Shown here: positions 1 to 9,700 of the stretch, in pieces | Layout: each line of letters begins with the position of its first letter | Numbering within the stretch: position 1 is the first letter of the stretch | NCBI GenBank assembly: GCA_017887695.1 | Contig: JAGHHM010000037.1 | Span: 1 to 40,100, forward strand | From: Oscillospiraceae bacterium | GTDB taxonomy: Bacteria; Bacillota; Clostridia; Oscillospirales; Oscillospiraceae | Reading direction: 5' to 3' | Length of the DNA stretch: 40,100 bases | Position numbers and translations under genes: made by a program | The notes under the pieces: model-generated | Databases searched by the model: none | Told to the model about the DNA's origin: nothing | Seen by the model: only the letters and a program-made list of their open reading frames with translations

Positions 1-34
1 ACAGTTTTTCTTTAGATGGATAGCAAATCCAGTC

Positions 35-328
35 GGGGCCGTCAATGGTCGAGATGAACGGCGCACAAGTGCGCCGCCATTGACCGCCCCGCCCGGCCTT
101 GCTCTGCGGTTATCAAGGCGGGCAAGCCCCAAAGGTGCTTGCCCGCCTCTTTTGATTTTGGGCGGTGCCGGTTGTCGAATTGCGTCCCATGGTGGGATTG
201 ATTTCCGCCGAGGCGGAAATCAATCTACCTGTCGCCTGGGAGCGTTTACGCTCCCAGGTGGTGGTCGAAATTAGTCTCAATTCGAGACTAATTTCGACCA
301 AAACTCCCCTCAAAATGAGGGGAGTTTT
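35..328. repeat. Array of six consecutive near-perfect hairpins
   Basis: Six inverted repeats follow one another almost without spacers. HP1 (35-90) has an outer stem GGGGC/GCCCC, then GTCAATGG/CCATTGAC and an inner CGGCGCAC/GTGCGCCG, with a ten-base bulge. HP2 (116-148) pairs GGCGGGCAAGC with GCTTGCCCGCC. HP3 (196-225) is a 14-bp stem with a two-base centre. HP4 (235-258) pairs CCTGGGAGCG with CGCTCCCAGG. HP5 (262-300) is a 17-bp perfect stem with a five-base loop. HP6 (300-328) is a 13-bp stem. The stems are unrelated in sequence, so this is not one repeated unit. A frame is open across positions 2-274, but it resembles no protein I know and every stem is perfect at DNA level, which suggests structured RNA or a DNA-level element. 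Function unknown. Confidence 0.85.
116..158 (+). terminator. Possible intrinsic terminator (second hairpin of the array)
   Basis: An 11-12 bp GC-rich stem (116-127 with 137-148) is followed by CTCTTTTGATTTT. It could end a + strand transcript entering from before position 1. The interrupted U-tract and its position within a hairpin array keep confidence moderate. Confidence 0.45.
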
Positions 329-374
329 CGGGGCTGTGTTGGGCCTGAAAAGGTTGCTTTTCCTCCGTTTCTGT

Positions 375-392
375 GATACTATTTTGATACTA
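375..392 (+). repeat. Direct repeat GATACTA x2
   Basis: GATACTA occurs at 375-381 and 386-392, an 11-base period (one helical turn), within an AT-rich patch flanked by TTTCT and AAGAAA. Such spacing suits a tandem protein-binding site, for example a recombinase arm site or operator. That role is inference only; no integrase gene is visible here. Confidence 0.5.
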
Positions 393-414
393 AGAAAATG
401 AGTTGCCCCGAATA

Positions 415-454
415 ACGGGTAAAACGTTAACATATTTGCGAATGTTTTACCCGT
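415..454. repeat. Hairpin ACGGGTAAAAC / GTTTTACCCGT
   Basis: An 11-bp perfect inverted repeat (415-425 and 444-454) encloses an 18-base loop. Its right arm lies next to a second inverted repeat, GAAATCAT (455-462) with ATGATTTC (503-510), and the CCC at 450-452 could alternatively pair with GGG at 512-514. The two structures may compete. I see no gene between 455 and 597. Confidence 0.6.
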
Positions 455-597
455 GAAATCATCTCAAATACACTCCTATATATCTGAATTTGCCGAATGG
501 GAATGATTTCCGGGATGTGAGAAGACTGGAAATTCGCGCTTTTGAAGGGCTGCCCCACTCGGGCGCGATGATTTGTCTGGTTATTTTCGTGTCATGT

Positions 598-640
598 AAA
601 AGAGCTGACCGGCTTTAAAAAGCCGGTCAGCTCTTTTTTT
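598..640. terminator. Bidirectional intrinsic terminator
   Basis: AAAAGAGCTGACCGGCTTT pairs with AAAGCCGGTCAGCTCTTTT (about 19 bp), giving a T7 tract on the + strand and a T4 tract on the - strand. It is well placed to end the giant - strand surface-protein gene, whose stop lies at 753. Confidence 0.9.
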
Positions 641-667
641 GCCGCAGCGGTGCGGCGCACAGGCCAA

Positions 668-696
668 GGGGCCGCCGCAGATTCTGCGGCGGCCCC
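668..696. repeat. GC-rich 13-bp hairpin downstream of the giant gene
   Basis: GGGGCCGCCGCAG (668-680) pairs perfectly with CTGCGGCGGCCCC (684-696) around a three-base loop. It lies between the stop of the giant surface gene and the terminator at 598-640. There is no U-tract, so it may protect the 3' end of the mRNA rather than terminate. Confidence 0.6.
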
Positions 697-752
697 GGCT
701 TATGAATTTTCAGGCTGGGGGCCATTGTGAGGCTCCTGTCTGTGCTGGAATG

Positions 753-3700
753 TTACGCTTGCCCCAACTGCCGGTAGAGGAAGGTCACGATCTGCCCGCG
801 GGTGCAGGGATCATTGGGGGAGAAAGTGGTTTCGCTGGTGCCGGCAGTGATGCCTGCCCCGGCGGCCCATAGGACAGCTTCGTAGTAATAGCTGTCGGCA
901 GAGACGTCGGTGAAGGGGTTGACACCGGCACCGGAGGAGGCCGCCTTGCTGGCCCGGTAGAGGAAAGTGACGATTTGAGCCCGGGTGCAGGGGGCGTTGG
1001 GGGAGAAGGTGGTTTCGCTGGTACCCAGGGTGATCCCCTGCTCCACTGCCCACAGGACTGCTTTGTAGAAGTAGTTGTCTGTGCTTACATCGGAGAAGGG
1101 ATTCTCTGTGGCAGTGGGCTCGGGGCTGCCGTAGGCCCTCCAGAGGAAGGTGACAGCGTGAGCCCGGGTGCAGGGATCGTTGGGGGAGAAGGTAATGGCG
1201 GAAGTGCCGTCGGTTACGCCGTTTTTCACAGCCCACATGACAGGATCGAAGTAGTACGCATCATCGGGGACATCCAGGAAGGGGTTGCTAGTCCATCTGG
1301 CGTAAAGCGTCATGTTGGTGTTCAGCGTGACGGAGGTGACCCGGTTAATCAGCTCCGGCTCGGTGTACCATCCACCGAAGAAATAGCCTTCCTTGGTGGG
1401 GAGATAGCCTGCCAGATCGATTACCGTTCCTTTGGGCCTGGTAATGGTGTTGATGGTGCTGCCGCCATTGGTGTTGAAGGTCAGGGAATAGGAGGTAGTG
1501 ATCCCACCGGGGAAGCCACCGGAACCGCTGCGGTTCAGTGTGAGGATATACGTGCGGTTCCCGGTTGTGACGGTAATGGTGCTGGTGCCTCCGGGGATGG
1601 AGACGACGGCGCTTCCGGCCTTGTCGTACTCTATACCGTTGACGGATACGGCCTCGCTGCTGATGAAGCTCACCACCGTAGAGGCAGGGGCATCCACCGG
1701 CAGGGTATAGATGTACTCGCCTTCACCGGGCTTCTCCGGATTCTCGGTAAAGTCCTCCAGATCCACATCCATGCCGGAGAACTGCAGCGCCTGGAGCCCT
1801 GTGCCGCCGGCGGCGTAGACCACGATCACATCGGCGCCCAGCTGGGTAAAGGTTACAGTGACACTCTTGGCCTGTTCACAGGTGAGAGCTGTGTCGGGGA
1901 TGACTACCTGAGTTTCCAAGGCGTTTCCATCCTTGTCCAGCAGTACTGCCAGCAGGGTGCCGTTGTCAGGCTGGGCCGTGAGACAGTTGTTCTTCAGATC
2001 CACCCGGGCCTCCGTGACGGAGCTGTTGGTGATCGTCACATCCAGAGAGGTTTTTTCTCCGGTGCGGGCGTAGGCGCCGGTGAGCTGGACAGCGTCGCTG
2101 TTGTTGCCGGAGGCGTATTCCGCCATAGCCTTGCCGTTGCTGTCTTTCACCGTAGCCTTGGCATAGAGGTACACGCCGCTGGCCGGAACCTCATCTTGAC
2201 CAAGGCCGTTTACATGGCTGGCCAGATCAAAGGTTACCAGGAGAGTCATGGCCCCCTGATCAATCCGCTTGAGGGCATCGCCGCTGAGGGTAATGGTGCT
2301 GCTGCTGGACTGGCTGCCTGCCAGGGTCACATTGGCGGGCTTGGTGTACTCTGCATCGGTGTAGAAGCTCAGCTCCACGGTGCGGCCGGAGCCTTCCAGC
2401 TTAGCGGCGGAGTCGTTGTAGAGGGTGACCTGGATGGTGCGGTCGCCTTCGTTCTCACTGATAACCTCCATGGAGGAGATGCCGATGTCGTTGTAGTCCA
2501 GGTAGAGAGTGCCGCTGGCCAGATTGCTGCCGACGGTGTAGCCCGGATTGGTGATGGTAGCGCCAGTCTTGTACAACACCGGTACATCGGCACTTTCGCC
2601 GGGAAGCAGGGTAACCGCGCTGCTGTTGTAGCCGCCCTCCAGAGACACGACCACGTCAGACAGCTTGGTGGTGCCGGTATTGCGGAGGGTAAAGACGATC
2701 TGTGTCAGGGATTTGACCCGCAGATTGCCATAGTCCACAGCAATAGCGTCTACGGAGAGGGCATCTGCCGCAAATGTGCCTGCGCCGGTGAGCAGCTGGT
2801 CGGTGTCCTTGGCGACGGGAGTACTGTACCCCGGAACAGTTTCCTTTTCCGTGGGACTATACCAGGTACCAAAGATGTAGGCGCTGACCTGGTTGCCGGT
2901 CTGCCAGGCGCTGAAGGAGTTGGCCAGAGTACGGTCAGGCAGAGTGATAAGAGCCTGGGGGCTGGAGAGATACAGCTTGCCGTCGATCTGGCGCAGCTGA
3001 GTGCCGTAGAGAACGCTGTGGTCGGCCTGGCCGCTGGTGTTGGCCGCCGTCTCCGCCCATACCAAGGTCAATCCGTCGATGCTCTGGTTGGCGGCCTTGG
3101 CAAAGCGGAAGTCAGCACTGATAGTCAGGTCGTCCTGGCTGGCAATGGCGTTGACGCTGGTGGAAAGGGCGTAGGAACTGTTCCCGCTGTACAGCTGTCC
3201 ATTGGATCCTACAGCCTGAAGGCAGATGTCGCCGCCGTTCTGACTGCTGTACCAGCCCAGGACAAAGTAGCTTTCGCTGCCGTTGGTGACTGCCACTACC
3301 TGGGGATTGGTGTCGGTCTCGCTGTCATTGGTAAGGATGACCAGGTCGCCCAGGGTGTTGTCAGGCTTCACCACCCGATAAGCCAGTTCGTAGTCTGTGG
3401 TGACGTCGTTGTTGGGGTTGCGGTCCAGTATAAATACCACGATAGCGGTGCCGTCGGGGAGCATGGCGCTCTGAATGCCCGCCACACTGCCGGAAGAGCC
3501 GTTGTAGACCATGGTGGGCTGGCTGCTCCAGCTGCCGCTATAATAGCGACTGACATAGATGGTATCCTGGGTGTCGAAGTCCAGCTTGACATTCTGATTA
3601 TCCGGGAAGGGATCGCTGGAGGAGGTATAGACACTCCGCCAGAATACAGCGGCGTTGTTGCCGCTGACGGCCGTCACCGGAGCCAGGTCAGGGCTGGCGT

Positions 3701-6700
3701 TGTCCGTAAGCTGCGTCATGGTCCAGCTGCCGCCGTTGTCTGTGGTGGTAGCCACCATGATCTCGGTGCTATTGAGCAGCTGTTTCTCCTCGGCGGGAGT
3801 GATGGCCTCGCCACCGCTCTTTTCCAGATCCTCAAAGAGACGGATCCAGGCGGCCACGGTGAAGCTGCTGGTGCCGGAGACAGAGGGGGACATATCGCCG
3901 CAACCATTGTTCGTCAGATCGCCGTCATTATCGATGACTGTGCCGTCGGTGCCCACGGAGCCTGCCTTGATACGGCTGTCAAAGTAATTCTCGCTGATCA
4001 TGTCGCTGATATACACCGACAGGCTGCCGTCGTCGTTTACCGCCGGCTCGGAGCCGGGGTTGGCGTCCTCCAGGACCACAGAGGCGTCGCTGCTGAAGCC
4101 AGGCTTCGCCCAGCTCCGTACGCCGTTGGCGTAGGCCTCCAGGTAGGAGCGGCTGAGCAGGGTGGGAGCGCCCATCTGCAACGTGCCGCTGCCGCCGTTC
4201 CAGTAGTTATTGATATAGGTGTAGTCATTAAATGTCTCCTTATAGCTGATGCTGCCGGAGCCGATCACGGCCTCGTAGGAGACAAACAGGAACTTGGCAA
4301 AGAACTTGATGCCCACCTCGCCGCTGATTCCCAGGGCCTGACCATTGCGCTGCTGATTATTTTGCAGGTAGGTCTGGGAGAGGAAGGTGTTGGTGGAATC
4401 AGCGGAAAGCCGGCCGAAGAGGCCGATCTTCAGGGCCAGAACGCTGTAATCAAAGCCCAGGCCGCCAAAGGCATCAATATAGCCCTGGATGCGCAGGGTG
4501 GTGAGGTAGTCGGTGACGGAGTCGGCCTTCAGGGCCTCGGAGGTCCAGCCGGAGGTATTGGCCTCCTGGTCGGTGTAGACCGTGGCGGCCTTGAAGCTCA
4601 GCTGCAGGCCGATGCCTGCCCCAAAGGTGGCGGTGATAGGCACGGGGCCGACCCAAGCGTTGATATTGGCCTGGAAGCTGAGGCTGGTGCCGGCGGACAT
4701 ACCGCCGCCCAGGGTGCGGAAGGCCCACTTATGGAGATCGGTGTCATAGTAGAACTGGCCCTCGTAGTAGCCGGTCAGCTGGGCGCCGATATCCAGGCCG
4801 GAGTTGGTGCGGTTGTACTTGACCTCGTTGACGGAACCGATGGGGTCATAGGTGCCCATGGCCATAGCGCTTGCATCGTTGAGGGGAGGAACGCCTACAT
4901 CCAGTTCCGCCTCCATCAGCCCATAGTCCATGGTGAGGCCGGTGCTGCTGTAATCAAATTCATCCATATCCAGGCTGTCGTAGCCGCCCCAGACAAGGAC
5001 GTTGAACACGGTGCTGTCTGCGGTGGGGGTAATGAGGACCCGGAACAGGGGATTGATGTTTTCCTGAACGCCGTTGAGTATGCTGGTGATCTTGCCGCTG
5101 AAGGCGTTGCCTACCATGTTGTTCCCAAAGGAAAAGCTGCTGTCTGTTGTGCCAAAGCCGTTCTGGAGATTGGCTGTCATATCCAGTACCAGGGCCTGGG
5201 CGTCCTGATCCACCAGCTTTACGTCAGTCAGGTCGATGACCTGGAAAGGCATGGATACGGTCTTTACCAGCGCATCGTTCTGATACACGCTGGCCTTCAG
5301 GTTTTCGGCGGTCTCAGCCTCCAGCCAGCCGGACTCCGTCATGGTTTCCTTGGTGAGGACCAGGGTGTTGGTGACAATGGGGATGGAGGCAAAGGGGAAG
5401 GAGTTGTCGTCCACGGTCTGGGCCTTGGGGGCAAACCTGTTTGACCCGGTCATGGTGACGGTGGCGGCACCGTCATCTGCCTCCACACCCCAGAGCATGA
5501 TGCGGGTAGTGAGCTCAGTGTACTTGTAGGTACTGTTGGGACCCACCTTGCCGGTGGAGCCCATTACATTGCGCACCTGCAGGTCATCCTTGCTGTCCTT
5601 TCCATAGGACAGGGTCTGGGCAATGAGGAAGGGTTCCTTTGCCTGCCCGGAGACCTCCCGCAGGGTGACCACCGCGCTGCCGGTGCGCAGGGTGTAGTCA
5701 GCAGACATATTGCCTTGAATGTTTACCAGGGTGGGATAGTACTTGTCGCCGCCCAGGTCGCTGAGCTCAAACCAGTAGTCCAGCGCCGCATTGGTCAGCG
5801 GGCCATCGTATCCTTCTGCCTTGAACTGAGTGGCGTCCATGTACACCGTCAGCTTGCCGTCGGCGTTGGTGGTGTAGGTGCCGTCAGTGTCGCCGGGAAC
5901 AAGGTTGCCGGCGGAGCTGCCCATATGGACGCCTTCACAGTAGTAGCCGACCAGGTACACGCCGCCCCGGAGGGTAACGGAGCCCACATAGGGGGAGCCG
6001 TCAGGCTGAACCAGATACAGATCCATCTGGGCGGCGGGCGCCAGGGTAATGGTGTTGAGGGGGTAAAGCTGCAGCTTGGCGGCATCCCGCTCACCGCTGG
6101 TGAGGGCGCTGCGCTGGAGGGTGCCCAGATTGGGATTTTTCCCGTCGCCAGAACGGAACATCACGTCGCTCTTGATGCCGCTGGGCTCGTAGAGGGCCAG
6201 CAGGCCGTCGCTGTTGGTGGTGGCCGTTACTTTTTTCCCATCGCCGTTGGTATAGGTGAGGGTGGTCTCCTCTGCCGGGGTCACCTGGAACAGGTAGAAT
6301 TTCTCCCGCAGGGTGTTTACATTTACCTTCACACTGTCGGTCATACCGGTGGCGGCGTGGGTAGCGGTGATGGTGACATTTTTGACGTCATCGGTGGCGG
6401 AGATGGCCATCTCGGACTGGGGCACGTAGGTCTCATAGGGGAGATCCTCAATGTTGTCCCACAGGCCGCCCTGGCGGTAGTAGACGCCCACAGACTCGGG
6501 GTGGTCGGAAACCCACTTAATGCCGTCGCTGAAGCTGCCCCAGTTGTAGGCGTCAGCATTGATGCCGATGTACTCGATGAGGCCCAGCTGCTGGCGCAGG
6601 GCCAGGATGTCTTCGCTCTTGGTAGGCAGCGTGCCGCTGACCTGGGCCTGATTGCTCAGGTCGATGGTTTCCCCATCCTGGCCGTTGTGCAGGATCTGCA

Positions 6701-9700
6701 GTGCACCGCTGCGGTAGACCCGCAGCACCAGAGAGTCGGAGCTGGGGGCGAAGTTGGGACTGGCGGTGACCGTATTCTCCGTAAAGGTAATGGTATAGGT
6801 GTCGTAGAGACCGTTGGTCATCGACAGGGGCTTGAAAGTGATTGTGCCGCCGCCATTGGACACGGAGGTGCCGGACAGGCAGCTGCTGGTAACGTCCTCA
6901 GCGTTTGCCGCGCCGTCGGACACCCGCTTGACGGACAGGGCACCGGTAGCGCTGTTATTGCTGATGGAACAGTTGAGGGTGAGCTGTTCAATGTCCGTGA
7001 TAGAGGTCTTGGCCGCCGTGAGGCGCATCTCGGTGGGCGGCGAGAGTACGGTGATGGAGGCGGTGTCGTACCGCTCCTCGGGGCTGGACATGCTGACCTC
7101 CACGGTGTACTGGCTCTGAGGATAGCTCACCGGCAGGTCTTCTGGCGGGATGATGAGGGATGTGACCTTTGTTTCGCTGTCTGCCGGGTTTTCCACCGTG
7201 TAGATCTTGGGGGTGCCGGTGGTATCTGTACCCGCGTACAGCTTGATGGTGAAGGTGACATCCTCCTCCGGATAGAACGCAAAGACGTTGGTGTTCCATG
7301 TCACCGTTGCGGCGCTGCCGGCCTGAATCAGGGATTCCTGGGCATACTTGGGGATTCCCAGATACAGCTGATTACCGGCGGTGATGGTGAATTCTTTGGA
7401 ATCGGCATATTCGTCGTCGTCGGGGTCATCCGGCGTGCCGTTGTCCGCCGTATAGCGGAAGCTGACGGTGCCGGTTACAGACTTCAGCTGGATCTGGCCT
7501 TCCTGGGTAATGTCAGCCACTTCCGGGTTATTGCTGCTCCAGGTGCCGGTTTTGTAGGTAGCGTCTGACGGAGTGACACTCGCTTCGAGCTGGGGGATCT
7601 CCTCATCGCTGAGGGCGATGGTGTAGTTGTAGTCCTCAGGCTTGCCCACCACGCTGATGGTTACACCGGTCACATCCACGCGCTTTGCGATGGTGACGGA
7701 GGTGGTCAGGCGGCCCAGAGTGGTCCAGCCGTCGTTGCCATTATTTATCTGGAGTTGGACGGTAACAATCTGGTCGGCGGTGGTTTGGGGCACTTTGTAG
7801 TCCTCTGCCGTAAAGGTGAAGATGTTGCCGCTGCCGCCCATGGTGACGGGAAGGGTCTCGGCAGCTGCGCCGTCCACGCTGACGAGGAGCTGCATGGTGT
7901 CATCTTTATATACATTATAAAGGTTTTGATAGCTGGAATCCTGGTTAACGGCGATGCCAAATGTCAGCATCTGGGTGTCCGCGTTATAGCTGGCGGTGAG
8001 GTCGGTGACGGCGTTCTTCAGCAGGGGGGAGGTGATGCTGACGCCGGAAACGGAGACGTTGTTTACCTCATTGGCCGCGTTGCCCCAGTAATCGGTGATG
8101 CCGGAGTTGGAGGCGATGCCCACGGTCAGGGTGGCGTTGTCGATCTCCTTGACCTCGTAAAAGAAAGTAATGTACTTGCCGCTGGTGGAGCCGTGGAGCT
8201 GGGCAAGAGTGTACTGCTGGTTGTTGATGGTGATGTAGGTGCTATTGGGGTTATTTACTTTGATGAACTCATCGCCGGTGATGGTAATGGGGATCACGTC
8301 GCCGCTCTGGTAGCTGCCCGCCGGGGCGGAGACGGCGAGGGTGGGCTTGATGTTATCGTTTACCAGATTGATGGTGCAATTCGTGGTGCTGGTAAAATTA
8401 TCAATCGAGTATGTATACTGAGAGATATTACTAATGTCATCGATTTGCGCTGGGGTAACGCTCGTACTATTACACATCACAGTAGAAAACCTGCGCGGCA
8501 GGATACAACTCTTTCCGTCCGACGAGTTGAACTTATCCGTAAGTCCCGTAAAGGAGATGGTGGTCGTACCACTACCCGATGCGAGCGTAATAGGGAAGTT
8601 GCCGGTAAGGCTACTCTCTTCAATGATATAATAACCATGGTATTCAAGGTCATCCCTGCCGCTGTTCTCATGGATGAAAACGTCTTTCGGTATGATAAGC
8701 GGATGACTCTCATTGTTGGTCTGCGCCAAGGTGGCATTCAACTGGAAGCGAACGGCGTTGTCCCTCTTGAGATTGGTAATACTCCGCTGAAGGAAGGTCA
8801 ATGTGTAGTCTACCGCAGTAGCATCTGAACCCACCAGATAAAACTCCAGGAAATTTCTTCCACCCGTGAAGGATAACTCACTGCCTGTTACGCTGCAAGA
8901 GTCCTGCATGCTCGGCTGTGCATGCTCAACGGAAAAGTAACCGTTCCATTGATCGCTCAGCGTACTGCCATTTCCAAACAGGAAACCCTGGGCATTGTAA
9001 AAAGACACAGCCTGCCAGAGGGTTCCGTAGGAGTATTTGGCGAAGTTCGTCTCGTAATCCAGCGTTGCGCCGCTTTGAAGCGACGGCCCCCACAGGCAGA
9101 GATACAGCGGGCCCTCATACGGATAGTTCGCTGTGACCGACAGGGTATATTCCTCAGCGGTCGTAACACTATTTTGAATATAAATGATCTCTGAGTTCTT
9201 ACCATCATTACTGAGGTAGTAACTACTAAGGGTGCTGCTGGTCGGCGTATCGGACAAATAGACCGCGGGCATAGTGTTAAGAAACAGATCCTTCTTGATG
9301 GCATCGGAAAGATTGAGCTTGAACTTGACCGAGAGGGTGGTACCCGCCGGGATGGTCACGGTGCCCGTGCTGATGTAATATATCGGACGGCCGTCACTCG
9401 AGGTCTGCTGCAGGTTGTTGGTGTCAAAGACGATCCGGTTTTCTGTATTGCGGGCATCGGCGTTCAGGGTCATGCCCTCGCTCTGGAGCTGGGCCAGCAG
9501 GCTGTTGACGTTCTCCAGGGCCTCGCCGTCAAAGGTGCGGCCGGTGAAGTAGGTCTCCTGCAGGTACTGCAGCTGCCGCTCGATGGCGATGATGGTCTTC
9601 AGGTCGCTCAGGGCAATGGGTACCCCGTCCACCGTGGCCACCTGGGTCAGGTCCACAGACGGGTCGGCCAGTATGGCCTCGGCCTGCTCCAGGGTGTACG

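Noticed and set aside
2-274. An open frame through the hairpin array, with an in-frame ATG at 80.
   Set aside because: No ribosome site, no known domain and every part lies in an inverted repeat; more likely non-coding. The start of the frame could belong to a gene before the window, which cannot be judged.
975-5444. A 1489-residue open frame on the + strand, antisense to the giant surface gene, and a further one at 5715-7568.
   Set aside because: They have no ribosome site, no recognisable domain, and a composition typical of antisense shadows in a GC-rich genome. The - strand gene has a signal peptide and SLH domains.
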